Of a stretch of DNA of 64,000 nucleotides, positions 29,284-37,394 are shown piece by piece. Every line of letters starts with the position of its first letter. Position 1 is the stretch's first letter. Below the pieces are notes generated by a model that saw only the letters and a program-made list of their open reading frames with translations, was not told the origin of the DNA and made no database searches. The DNA lies in NCBI RefSeq assembly GCF_005887095.1, contig NZ_PNCI01000017.1, positions 124,001 through 188,000 of the forward strand, in the 5' to 3' direction. Source of the stretch: Pseudoalteromonas rubra (lineage in GTDB: Bacteria > Pseudomonadota > Gammaproteobacteria > Enterobacterales > Alteromonadaceae). The position numbers and the translations under genes are program-made.

Positions 29284-29370
29284 TCATCTGGGTGGTACAT
29301 CGCGATCACCGGGACTTCTTGGGCTACCTCCATGTACTAGTAATAAGTCTGTTTTACTGATTATTTTCAT
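29284..29370 (-). CDS. Double-glycine leader peptide, copy B (nonsense-shortened)
   Basis: A 28-residue peptide read from the DNA: MKIISKTDLLLVHGG then SPRSPGDRDVPPR and a TGA stop. The leader ends in a Gly-Gly processing motif. After the TGA the same frame continues QPIEKPPKS and a TAA at 29254-29256, exactly matching the tail of copy A, where the stop position is Arg. It is therefore either a shortened functional peptide or a pseudogene caused by one base change. A GCGAGGAAG ribosome site lies at proper distance. It is cationic and proline-containing. No export ATPase is in the window. Confidence 0.55.
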   Translation of the reverse strand: MKIISKTDLLLVHGGSPRSPGDRDVPPR

Positions 29371-29501
29371 TCCAACGCTTCCTCGCTTTAGATTACACAT
29401 TTCATCCGGTTGGTTACCGCATGATGAAATTATTAATACACACTTTGCGTATTTGCGAATCTAGATTTTTAAAAGCAGATATAACAAGTCTACATAAATC
29501 T

Positions 29502-29615
29502 CTAAGACGCTGGCGGCTTCTCAATCGGCTGTCTTCTCGGAGGTCTATTCTTGTCGCCAGGGTTACTAACTCCCCCTATTATCTGCTGTAAATCCTTGTC
29601 TTTAATCTCTTTCAT
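29502..29615 (-). CDS. Double-glycine leader peptide, copy A, proline/arginine-rich tail
   Basis: A 37-residue peptide: leader MKEIKDKDLQQIIGG, tail VSNPGDKNRPPRRQPIEK then PPAS. The leader has the MKEI...L..IxGG pattern of peptides processed and exported by C39-peptidase ABC transporters (bacteriocins, pheromones). The predicted 22-residue mature peptide has six Pro and five Arg/Lys and no Cys, so it looks like a linear proline-rich peptide. AAGG lies nine bases before the ATG at 29615; an in-frame upstream extension to 29690 lacks leader character. It follows a regulator-membrane protein pair and precedes copy B. Biological role is inferred. Confidence 0.72.
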   Translation of the reverse strand: MKEIKDKDLQQIIGGVSNPGDKNRPPRRQPIEKPPAS

Positions 29616-29693
29616 AGCAATACGCCTTTTAAAATACCTGTAACACAACACTTGCAAACACTCTGTTAATGATGAAAATATTAATAGCATTTC

Positions 29694-29712
29694 TGTCTGA
29701 CTATGACAGACA
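29694..29712. promoter_or_regulatory. Inverted repeat upstream of the peptide gene (operator candidate)
   Basis: TGTCTG-ACTATGA-CAGACA, a perfect 6-bp inverted repeat with a 7-base spacer, lies between the membrane-protein gene and peptide copy A. Its size suits a dimeric regulator such as the XRE protein encoded just upstream; binding is not shown. Confidence 0.3.
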
Positions 29713-29752
29713 AAATATCTTTGTGCAACAGGCGACCAGACATACAGAATAT

Positions 29753-30283
29753 TCAGTTAGTTTCATTACCATAAAAGGCTTCTCTCTGTGGAGTTCTGAA
29801 CACATAGGTTAACAAAGCACAGTACATCAAAATCTGGAGCGATATAACTATGTAATTTCTAACTGCAGCACTCATCAACCAGTCGTCAATGACATAAAAC
29901 TTGTAGAGCCACACTTCAATATAAATAAACAGGTTCAGCACAAAGTCGATTGCAAATATAGACATCATACCGATTTCTTGTACTGCAAAGTGATGATTTC
30001 GGTACACACGGAGAAAAAAAAGCTGGCGAGTGAGTTTGTATAGATTATAAGCAATTCGATGCCGATATATTATGGGAACTAAGAAAAGAGCGCACATAAA
30101 CATGTTGTATAGATACAAGTGCGTTGTCCAGTTAAAACTTACCTTGTACATAGCGACGTCAACTATTTCCAAACCTAACAGTAAGGTTAAAAAATACCGC
30201 GCCCCTTCATATTTCCAGGCACACATCAACGCAAGTAACATAAACGGGATGGTAGAATAAGTAAACACTGTATAAAAATCCAT
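29753..30283 (-). CDS. Small multi-pass membrane protein of unknown function
   Basis: A 176-residue integral membrane protein with about five hydrophobic segments (for example TIPFMLLALMCAW, YNMFMCALFLVPIIY, SIFAIDFVLNLFIYIEVWLY, NYIVISLQILMYCALLTYVF). I do not recognise a family. Its ATG comes one base after the stop of the upstream XRE gene, so the two are translationally coupled. It lies 137 bases before the double-glycine peptide gene; an immunity or sensor function is possible but rests on position only. It is visibly richer in A+T than core genes. Confidence 0.72.
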   Translation of the reverse strand: MDFYTVFTYSTIPFMLLALMCAWKYEGARYFLTLLLGLEIVDVAMYKVSFNWTTHLYLYNMFMCALFLVPIIYRHRIAYNLYKLTRQLFFLRVYRNHHFAVQEIGMMSIFAIDFVLNLFIYIEVWLYKFYVIDDWLMSAAVRNYIVISLQILMYCALLTYVFRTPQREAFYGNETN

Positions 30284-30284
30284 C

Positions 30285-30602
30285 TTATGACTCCTCTTCT
30301 TCGTTTTGTTTATCCGGACAGTCCGATGGTTTGTCGCTCAGAAAGCGAAAATACAAAGACACTAGGTCCTTACCAAAAATCATAAAGATATCCAGTAGCT
30401 GGGCACTGGTCATGTCCGTTTTGCCACTTTCCCAGTTGCTGACCGTTGACTGGTCAACCGATGACGACATTTTGGCAGCCAACTCTCTTTGGCTTAAACC
30501 GAGCTCATTGCGCATCTGGCGAATGGAGCGCTGAACCAGCTGATTGAATCTAACAATTTCCTGCTGTCGCTTCCTTGGGCTATGCTTCATTCTTTTTTCC
30601 AT
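30285..30602 (-). CDS. XRE-family helix-turn-helix regulator
   Basis: A 105-residue DNA-binding protein. The HTH domain is residues ~25-75: IRQMRNELGLSQRELAAKM, then SSVDQSTVSNWESGKT with the recognition helix. The tail is acidic (CPDKQNEEEES). ATG choice is uncertain: 30602 (MEKRMKHS) or 30590. The gene begins a minus-strand operon with the membrane protein and probably controls that operon and perhaps the downstream peptides. Confidence 0.82.
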   Translation of the reverse strand: MEKRMKHSPRKRQQEIVRFNQLVQRSIRQMRNELGLSQRELAAKMSSSVDQSTVSNWESGKTDMTSAQLLDIFMIFGKDLVSLYFRFLSDKPSDCPDKQNEEEES

Positions 30603-30929
30603 GGGTTAAAATTGTAAACAGATAATTACCACAGGTTAACTAAAGCAACAACTTAAATGCATATGCTCAGGTACATCTATGAATATATTCATCACTCCCC
30701 TGTCTTTTTTATTTATATTTATAAATACTTATCAGCCACTTGTATTAGTATTACACTGCCTTTAGCCAACCACTAAACACGCTCGAAAGAACACAATCAT
30801 GAGCCTTTCGCCAGCTTACTGACCTACTTATTTAATCTTCAGGGGCACCATTGCGGACAGGTATTAGGCTTGCTAAATCTGGCGGGAGCGCACATCGGTT
30901 CTGTTACTGTTGATTGATGATGTGTAAGA
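30603..30929. other. Non-coding stretch upstream of the XRE gene
   Basis: About 330 A+T-rich bases without a supported gene on either strand. It must contain the promoter of the XRE operon; the right end abuts the terminator of the Calx-beta gene. Nothing else stands out. Confidence 0.45.
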
Positions 30930-30957
30930 AAAGTGGCCTCCTGTTTGAGGCCACTTC
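30930..30957 (-). terminator. Terminator of the Calx-beta protein gene
   Basis: AAGTGGCCTC - CTGTTT - GAGGCCACTT is a perfect 10-bp stem, read on the minus strand with a following TTTTC, nine bases after the stop at 30966. Confidence 0.8.
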
Positions 30958-30965
30958 AGCTGAGA

Positions 30966-32471
30966 TTAGTCACAGCCTTTTTGAATACTGGATGTCCAGA
31001 CCTTTAACACAAAGTCGTTGTAGTCACGGTCATTTTGGTCTTCCCAATACTGCTTGTCACCATAAACACGGTAGTTGGTGGTCAGCTGGTTAGGATTGCC
31101 ATTAATCGACAACACATAGTCGTAACTGGCGCCGTCAATCACATCATAGCTGCCTGCACCACCGTACTCATCCAGCAACTTAACATAACTGCCATTAACC
31201 CTGATCCCCCAGTCGTTGTTATAACCTGCACTTTCACTGACAAACTGATAATGAATGCGCGTATAGTCGTCTGGTATACAGGCTGGATCATTGTCTTCAA
31301 TTGTGCCGCTCAGTGTGGCTGTGCCACTGGTATGCGTTGCGCCATCAAGCTGTATAGTCAGCGTTTCACTGGCTTCGTGCGTTGCATCATCTAGGGTTGG
31401 GATTTCTATGGTCGCGCTCGTTTGTCCGGCGCCAAGGGTGATACTGGAAACCGGCGCCGTGTAGTCATCCGCAGACGTTGTGCCATCCTGGACGCTGACA
31501 TCAAGTACCACATCCTGATAGTAAGGGTTACTCAAGGTAACTTGATATTGCAGCAGCCCACCTTCAGGCACAGTATCTGTGAGCGGCTCCAGTGTAAAGG
31601 TCGGTTCAGGATCTGTCTCACAGCTCGGCGTGGCATAACAGGCAACAGGCTGATCCGTATTCACCGCTAAATCGTTAAGCCTGACCGGCACGGTAGCAAG
31701 CAAACACGTATTACCTGATTGTGGATTCAGTTTATAAAGTTTAGAACGGTTAACGTGACCATAGTCGTTGATTAGCGTGCGGCTGACCACTATGTCACCA
31801 GCCTGATTCAATGCAGCTCCGGTTGCCGCAGTCAGGCTGTGATTTACCAGCTTGGTTGCCTGGAAGGTGGTTTTATCTATCTGATAAACACTGCGACTGG
31901 TGATCAGGTACCAGTTGCCATTTTGGATCACCAGATCGCCGCGAAACTTACCTTTGAGCGAGCCCAGTGCACCCAGCTCCGTCGCCTCACCCGTATTTTT
32001 GTTAATCTCATAGAGTTTTTTAAAGTCGGTACCGAGCAGCGCATCGCGCTCAGGGTCATAGACCATACTCAATACCTGAGTGCTCCTGCCAACCACAGTA
32101 TGGGTATCAGTTGCAAAGTCGTAGTAGGCCAGGCGCAGGTATTTAAAGCGTTTACCTTCAATTGGTAAGTGTGTTAATTGCTCAGCACTGAGGTTCAGAT
32201 GACTCACGTCAACCTGATATTCAAAAGGCCTTGGGGCTGAGAGGTAGTACATTCGCTTGCTGGTTTCATCGTAGGCCAGTGCCGATGCACTAAATTCTGC
32301 CAGGGTCTGAGCAAACGCACTGTTATCTTGCTCATTCAAACCAAATAAGATCCCCACATCGCCACGCCCTGCGTTTATGCCATATAGCTGACCAGTACAG
32401 GTATTTGCGAAGCTCACGGAAGAAACGGAAGACGCCACCAGGGCAATCAAAGAAAGTGATGTTTTTAGCAT
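30966..32471 (-). CDS. Secreted protein with Calx-beta domain and DUF4114-like C-terminus
   Basis: A 501-residue exported protein (MLKTSLSLIALVASSVSSVSFA signal peptide, given in parts: MLKTSLSLIAL, VASSVSSVSFA). The N-terminal ~270 residues look like a beta-propeller of weak repeats (YGINAGRGDVGILFGLN; LYEINKNTGEATELGALG). Residues of roughly 290-390 form a Calx-beta calcium-binding domain (VPEGGLLQYQVTLSN; LTIQLDGATHTSGTATLSGTI style). The C-terminus ends YWEDQNDRDYNDFVLKVW, the signature of DUF4114-like domains. It is probably a surface or extracellular protein; the role is unknown. The ATG at 32471 begins the signal peptide, so an upstream in-frame start was rejected. Monocistronic. Confidence 0.82.
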   Translation of the reverse strand: MLKTSLSLIALVASSVSSVSFANTCTGQLYGINAGRGDVGILFGLNEQDNSAFAQTLAEFSASALAYDETSKRMYYLSAPRPFEYQVDVSHLNLSAEQLTHLPIEGKRFKYLRLAYYDFATDTHTVVGRSTQVLSMVYDPERDALLGTDFKKLYEINKNTGEATELGALGSLKGKFRGDLVIQNGNWYLITSRSVYQIDKTTFQATKLVNHSLTAATGAALNQAGDIVVSRTLINDYGHVNRSKLYKLNPQSGNTCLLATVPVRLNDLAVNTDQPVACYATPSCETDPEPTFTLEPLTDTVPEGGLLQYQVTLSNPYYQDVVLDVSVQDGTTSADDYTAPVSSITLGAGQTSATIEIPTLDDATHEASETLTIQLDGATHTSGTATLSGTIEDNDPACIPDDYTRIHYQFVSESAGYNNDWGIRVNGSYVKLLDEYGGAGSYDVIDGASYDYVLSINGNPNQLTTNYRVYGDKQYWEDQNDRDYNDFVLKVWTSSIQKGCD

Positions 32472-32784
32472 GGTAATAAACTCGTTCGGTTCATCCAAAT
32501 TCAGGCTAATACAACACAAAGTAATGACACATCCACGTCCACTGTACGATGCGATTTCCTATTCCATTAGGATGAGTGCTTCCATTATTATCTTTGCAAT
32601 CTGCTGATATCATGCGCTGAACAACACAAAAAATCAACAACAAAATACGAAAAATGGATTAACTTTACCTTTAAAATGTGTGAAATTAAATTTTTTTGAA
32701 TAATCTCAATGTAATACAACCTGCTTGATCTTTCACCACCACGTCCCTATCTAGTATCCTATCTGACGTAAAGGAACAAAAGCT

Positions 32785-33045
32785 ATGGACACCGACGGTT
32801 TCACCCTATTTGATCTACTCATTCGCGTGGCGCTGCTGTTCACACTGGTTGTAACCGGCCTCTGGTGTCTGATTAGGATCGTCAGGTGGGCCAAAGGCAT
32901 GCCCAAAGCCGCCTACCTGGTGATGGCGATTTTTCCATTACTCTCATTGTTTCCTATCCCACCTCCGGTGTTCAAAAATGTCGCCAAAGCAAAGCAGGAA
33001 CAACGTAAGCGCAAAGAAGATCAGGGAGATCCACCCGACTGCTAG
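32785..33045 (+). CDS. Small two-helix membrane protein
   Basis: An 86-residue protein of no recognised family with two hydrophobic segments (LLIRVALLFTLVVTGLWCLI and AAYLVMAIFPLLSLFPI) separated by a short basic loop (VRWAKGMPK) and followed by a highly charged tail (KAKQEQRKRKEDQGDPPDC). The ATG follows GTAAAGGAACAAAAGCT, a weak ribosome site. It is alone on the plus strand between the Calx-beta gene and the monooxygenase gene. Confidence 0.6.
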   Translation: MDTDGFTLFDLLIRVALLFTLVVTGLWCLIRIVRWAKGMPKAAYLVMAIFPLLSLFPIPPPVFKNVAKAKQEQRKRKEDQGDPPDC

Positions 33046-33110
33046 CGGCTGCTGCAACAATAAAACCGTGACGACAAACTATTTCATTAACAGCAATACC
33101 TACGGCTTTT

Positions 33111-34226
33111 TTAGGATTCTAACCCCTGCATCCACAGTTGATTCAGCTTTGCCACGGAAAGTGGCGAGCACTCTGTTGGACTCTCGTGATGTGCAAAGAA
33201 AATCTGCCTGGCCAGTTGCCGGCCACTGTGCTGTGCAGCCGTTGCCTTGGCAATACGCCGCTCATAAAATGTACTCAGCAAAACTGATGGGTCATCATAT
33301 TTTGAGATCAGTCCAGCCAGGTGCCAGGCATCTTCCAGTGCCTGACAGGCCCCCTGCCCCGAGGTCGGCAATGATGCATGAGCCGCATCACCAATGAGTA
33401 CAACATTATCTCTGTGCCAATATGGCAGTGTATCCAGATCATGTACGAAAATACGCTGTATCGTGTCAGTATCGGCCGTTTTGAGCACTGACCGAACGGG
33501 CTCAGCCCAGGAACTAAAACGCTGATTTAACTCATGATACAAGTATTTTCCAGGTCGGTTTTTATCAATTACTGAACGCCAGGCACCAGCCCAGAAACAT
33601 AAGTTCTTTTTTACCGGTACAATGCCAAAACGTTCGCCCGGACGACGAAAATCACAAATGCTATTGTTCAGCATCCCTGGCTCAGCCTCACTAATGCCAA
33701 TAACATTTACCACGCCCTGATACACTGGCTGAACATGTTGAGGATACAAGTACTGACGTACCGCCGAATTCATCCTGCCATCCGCTCCAACAACCAGGTC
33801 ATACTCTTTCCTAAGCCCGTCAATTTCCTTGTGAGAAACGATCGTATTAAACCGGATCACGCCCCCCAAGGCTGTTAACGCGTCAGCCAATAAGCGGATC
33901 AAATCACGACGCAGTATGGTCACCGTTAGATAGCCACTTAATTTGTTTAACTGCTTAACACTCAGCGCGCTGATCTCAGTGCCCTGATGGTCATACTGAC
34001 GTAGTGAATCAGGTAAGCCGCCAGCCTGAACGATTTGCTGAGTCAGATCCATTTGCTCCAATACAAATAATGCATTTGGCCACAAGGTGACGCCAGCCCC
34101 CATCGCAGCTGGTGCCTGCGCACGCTCGTATAAAACAACCTGATGCCCTTGTTTTCTGACCAGCAGTGCTAATGCCATGCCAGCGATACCTGCGCCGACA
34201 ATCGCAATTCGACGTTTTTCTTGCAT
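33111..34226 (-). CDS. FAD-dependent monooxygenase
   Basis: A 371-residue flavoprotein of the PHBH-like aromatic hydroxylase family. The N-terminus has the dinucleotide fold IAIVGAGIAGMALALLV and ERAQAP, the middle has the DG motif VVGADGRMNSAVRQ, and the C-terminal third has the GD motif VVLIGDAAHASLPTSGQGA. I chose the ATG at 34226, which follows GGAGAAAAGC; an ATG at 34238 adds four residues. It is divergent from a LysR regulator gene, a common arrangement for a regulated hydroxylase. The substrate is unknown. Confidence 0.88.
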   Translation of the reverse strand: MQEKRRIAIVGAGIAGMALALLVRKQGHQVVLYERAQAPAAMGAGVTLWPNALFVLEQMDLTQQIVQAGGLPDSLRQYDHQGTEISALSVKQLNKLSGYLTVTILRRDLIRLLADALTALGGVIRFNTIVSHKEIDGLRKEYDLVVGADGRMNSAVRQYLYPQHVQPVYQGVVNVIGISEAEPGMLNNSICDFRRPGERFGIVPVKKNLCFWAGAWRSVIDKNRPGKYLYHELNQRFSSWAEPVRSVLKTADTDTIQRIFVHDLDTLPYWHRDNVVLIGDAAHASLPTSGQGACQALEDAWHLAGLISKYDDPSVLLSTFYERRIAKATAAQHSGRQLARQIFFAHHESPTECSPLSVAKLNQLWMQGLES

Positions 34227-34237
34227 GCTTTTCTCCA

Positions 34238-34257
34238 TTCATTGATGTCTTCATGAA
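34238..34257. promoter_or_regulatory. Possible LysR-type box in the divergent intergenic region
   Basis: TTCAT-N10-ATGAA is an inverted repeat between the divergent monooxygenase and LysR starts, close to the T-N11-A arrangement bound by LysR-type regulators. The assignment is tentative. Confidence 0.3.
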
Positions 34258-34327
34258 GTGTTACAAAGCAACTAAGTGGGATAAACATGCTAGTATGACT
34301 TTATTAATCCCATCTAATGAGAGAATC

Positions 34328-35209
34328 ATGATAGAGCGAAGCGATCTTCAGTGGCTGCTAAGCTTTCTGGCTGTATATGAGCAACTGAGTTTTAAACGCG
34401 CAGCACAACAACGCCAGTTACCCACTTCTAATGTAAGCCGGCATGTCGCTTTGCTGGAGCAACACCTGAATATCCGCTTATTGGAACGCACAACCCGAAA
34501 AATGCACCCCACAGCTGCTGGTACCCGGCTTTATCAGACACTCAAGCCACTGACTCTGGCGATGAATGATGCACTGGTCGAAGTGTCACAGCAAAGCAGT
34601 CAGCTGTCGGGCCACCTTAAAATTGTTATCCCTGATCTGCCCATTCTGGCAGAGCTCATTACGCACTTTTGCCAGCTGCACCCAGATATACAACTCAGCT
34701 GTGACACGCAACTCAATCCAACGGAAGGGGTGCTCGAAGGTTTTGATATGATAGTGCGCTTTGACCGCGGCACACTGGAAGACTCGGGCTGGGTGGCTAA
34801 AACGCTGCTCCACTTTCCAAGTTGCGTTGTCGCCTCCCCGGAATTAATTACTTCCCGGGGCATGCCTGACTCTCTTGATATGCTCAGCAAGATGCCCTGC
34901 ATCTCCAGTTTCACTGTACTTCAGGGGGCACCTTGGCGCTTTAAGGGCAATAAGACCCTGCACCTGCCATCACGTTACAAGGTAAACAGTGGCCATATGG
35001 CTAAAGCGGCTGCTCTTAAAGGGCTGGGATTTGCCATCTTGCCCGAGCATGCCTGTGAGGCCGAAATCGCAGCGGGTACACTGGTCAAAATCCCGTTAGA
35101 CTATGAGCCAGAGGATCTTATTCTCTATGCGTTTTATTCGGGCAGAAAGTACCCGCAGAAAAAAGTAACCGCACTGCTATCGCATATAAAGCAGGGCCTG
35201 ACTATGTAG
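34328..35209 (+). CDS. LysR-family transcriptional regulator
   Basis: A 293-residue LysR-type regulator. Residues 1-65 carry the winged helix (LQWLLSFLAVYEQLSFKRAA, then SNVSRHVALLEQHLNIRLL and ERTTRKMHPTAAG); the rest is the periplasmic-binding-like effector domain. I chose the ATG at 34328, which starts exactly at the canonical N-terminus after GAGAG; a longer frame from 34166 runs into the divergent gene. It probably controls the monooxygenase gene opposite. Confidence 0.9.
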   Translation: MIERSDLQWLLSFLAVYEQLSFKRAAQQRQLPTSNVSRHVALLEQHLNIRLLERTTRKMHPTAAGTRLYQTLKPLTLAMNDALVEVSQQSSQLSGHLKIVIPDLPILAELITHFCQLHPDIQLSCDTQLNPTEGVLEGFDMIVRFDRGTLEDSGWVAKTLLHFPSCVVASPELITSRGMPDSLDMLSKMPCISSFTVLQGAPWRFKGNKTLHLPSRYKVNSGHMAKAAALKGLGFAILPEHACEAEIAAGTLVKIPLDYEPEDLILYAFYSGRKYPQKKVTALLSHIKQGLTM

Positions 35210-35293
35210 TACTCGTCTGAAAAAAAGCATTGTGTGCCTGTCGTAGTTACCAGACAGGCCCACAACACTCTATGAATGGCAATTGGTGCCTGG

Positions 35294-36766
35294 TTATTTC
35301 AGCCAGTTCACCATATTTTCCATCAGCGCTTTGGTGGCAACACTCCCTTGCTCACCGCCAACATCACATAAACCTAACCCGCAGCCATCAAAGTGATGCC
35401 CCGCATTTTCCAGCAGGTGTAGCTCACTGCCGCTGCGACACTGGATTTGCGCATACTGCTGATTAAAATTAAGCGCGTTAACCTGCGCGGGTCCACCGTT
35501 AATATCACCAGAAAGTGCGTTACAAAGCCTCAGTGATTGACTGGGAGAGACGATGACATCCGCCATCCCGTGACTGATAAACATATCGGGTGCGATGCCT
35601 GGGTATTGCTCTATATAATCCAACAGGCTGTTATTCACTATCAGTGGCTCATTGCCACTGAGCTCTTGCCAATCCGATTTGCCGGACAAAATTGCAAGCA
35701 TATTTTTGATATAGCTGTGTGTATAGCTGCCATCTTGCAATTCCTTCAGCTGATGAGCAAAATCTGCTACCGGAAACATAGGCGCGATTTTGTTGATTAA
35801 GAATGGAAACTGCTGCGACAGCCATACCGCCATATGCCCGCCGGCAGACTGCCCCAATAAACGAATAGACTTGAAGCTATGTGTGTACTTGTAGTTGTTG
35901 AACAATACCCACAAATAAGCATCTCTTATGTCGTTTTTACTATCTTCAATCGACACATTATTACACGCAGGCCCAGCCTCTTGCTCTTGAGCCAGACGAT
36001 AAAAAGGCATATACACAACGAAGCCAGCCTCGGTCAGCTGGGCAATTTGCGCTTCCATTAAGCGCGCCGTTTTCAGCCTTGCTAACCACCCGCCACCATG
36101 GATGAGCATGATGGGAGTTGCGCTATGTTGATCCATGTTTTTATAAACACGCATTTCAAGGTGACACGTACCTTGCTCATTGTGCACTCTTTTGTAAGTG
36201 CTGCGTTGCAACAGTGGGATCTCACTAAAAGATTGAGGACGAGTTGTGACAGGTAATGTGGCACTGTAACCAGGCATCCAGGCATCTCTGGTAGAGTGTA
36301 AATCAGCGGTGCTGCCATATTTTTCCGCTTTGTGGTCAAATTCTCGCACACAAAAATCGATGTCTGATTCAGTTTTATAGTCGATATCAATTCGACACTG
36401 ACTGTCACTGTAGTAGCGCCCTTGCTCCATGACTTCATCCTGGACGACAAGACAGCGCCCGTCTTGGTAGTGAAAAAGCTCAGGTAATAAATCCGGGCCG
36501 GGTTTTGTGGCAACTGCGGCATAACAATAGCTCGCGCTTTCCAGTATATCGACCAATTCCGGAGATTGATTTGAAAGCACTTCTCTCAATTCTTGATCAT
36601 GATACTGAAAATAGCCCATAACGGCATTTAGAGGCGCATCCCCATCGTTGTAATCACCTGAAAGATAATGCTGCAGCAAAGCCTGGGGGTCAGGTAACGC
36701 AGCCGCGCTCACTGATGATGTGGCTGCCAGAGCAGCCAGTCCTAATATATGCGGTAGATATTTCAT
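35294..36766 (-). CDS. Secreted esterase/lipase-like alpha/beta-hydrolase
   Basis: A 490-residue exported hydrolase of the hormone-sensitive-lipase type. The signal peptide is MKYLPHILGLAALAATSSVS-A. The oxyanion motif HGGGW is at about 223-227 and the nucleophile elbow LLGQSAGGH places Ser307; a late SHGMADVIV block supplies the acid and GHHFDGC the histidine. The ATG at 36766 is preceded by AAGGAACC; an upstream in-frame start to 36787 lacks support. The N-terminal ~200 residues have several cysteines. It is not related to the hydrolase at 27280 beyond the fold. Substrate unknown. Confidence 0.83.
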   Translation of the reverse strand: MKYLPHILGLAALAATSSVSAAALPDPQALLQHYLSGDYNDGDAPLNAVMGYFQYHDQELREVLSNQSPELVDILESASYCYAAVATKPGPDLLPELFHYQDGRCLVVQDEVMEQGRYYSDSQCRIDIDYKTESDIDFCVREFDHKAEKYGSTADLHSTRDAWMPGYSATLPVTTRPQSFSEIPLLQRSTYKRVHNEQGTCHLEMRVYKNMDQHSATPIMLIHGGGWLARLKTARLMEAQIAQLTEAGFVVYMPFYRLAQEQEAGPACNNVSIEDSKNDIRDAYLWVLFNNYKYTHSFKSIRLLGQSAGGHMAVWLSQQFPFLINKIAPMFPVADFAHQLKELQDGSYTHSYIKNMLAILSGKSDWQELSGNEPLIVNNSLLDYIEQYPGIAPDMFISHGMADVIVSPSQSLRLCNALSGDINGGPAQVNALNFNQQYAQIQCRSGSELHLLENAGHHFDGCGLGLCDVGGEQGSVATKALMENMVNWLK

Positions 36767-37168
36767 AATGGTTCCTTGTTTGATCACCGCCAGCTATGAC
36801 GCCCTGCGCAATAAAATATTTACTCTATTTTATTTGAGTGCAATAGCATCACATGCCCGACCATTTCATTTCGGCGCTCAGCGCGACTAATCGACCGCAC
36901 CTCAAGCTCAGCTCTCCTTCACAATATCCACTTATCAAACCTTATTGAGTTCAACCCCGCTTATAACACAACGACCTAAGCGCCTGTTTTATATGTTTAT
37001 TTTTATTATCTTCTGATTTTGACAGCCTGACAGAGAACTCGCATGATTGAAGGCGTACCGATTAGAACTGACTTACAGATCGAACCCGGTGCACCAGTAG
37101 CTCTGTTATTGCTACTGGCAGGTCGACAGACCATATGATTGATAAATAACTCATTACAAGGAAATACC
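36767..37168. other. Intergenic leader region of the RiPP locus
   Basis: Four hundred bases with no supported gene. It separates the divergent esterase from the precursor gene and must hold both promoters. A perfect 8-bp hairpin, CCAGTAGC (37094-37101) with GCTACTGG (37111-37118), lies about 50 bases before the precursor start and could be a leader-RNA structure; it has no T-tract. A 31-codon frame at 37043-37138 has no ribosome site and is not called. Confidence 0.5.
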
Positions 37169-37348
37169 ATGAAAACAACTAAACAAAATGTAAAAGCAGT
37201 CATCGAAGCAGAAGAGCTACTAGCAAAAATTGAAGGTGGCTCAAAGCTGAGCAACAACTACCTGAGCAAAGGCATGGCACATGACATGTTGTGTGCTGAT
37301 GCAGTTGGTCCGGGTGTACAAATCTACGGATGTAGCCTAGCTGACTAA
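37169..37348 (+). CDS. Double-glycine RiPP precursor peptide
   Basis: A 59-residue peptide. The leader (MKTTKQNVKAVIEAEE then LLAKIEGG) is amphipathic and ends in Gly23-Gly24, the cut site of C39-type peptidases. The predicted core, residues 25-59, is SKLSNNYLSKGMAHD then MLCADAVGPGV and QIYGCSLAD, with two cysteines at 42 and 55. AAGGAAATACC precedes the ATG. The gene is followed 46 bases later by a radical SAM/SPASM enzyme, which is the strongest evidence that it is a maturation substrate. No transporter or peptidase is adjacent. Base composition is like its neighbours. Confidence 0.85.
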   Translation: MKTTKQNVKAVIEAEELLAKIEGGSKLSNNYLSKGMAHDMLCADAVGPGVQIYGCSLAD

Positions 37349-37394
37349 CAGCCTGCTTAGTAATACGCACAATACCAAATGATTAGGGGCCAGT

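Noticed and set aside
29195..29464. Plus-strand frame with GGFSIGCHLGG, which looks like a glycine-rich peptide
   Set aside because: It is antisense to peptide copy B and its former tail; no ribosome site. The similarity to the 25.0 and 29.5 kb regions is explained by the minus-strand peptides.
37043..37138. Short plus-strand frame before the RiPP precursor (MIEGVPIRTDLQIEPG...)
   Set aside because: No ribosome site, and the frame runs through a hairpin; treated as leader sequence.
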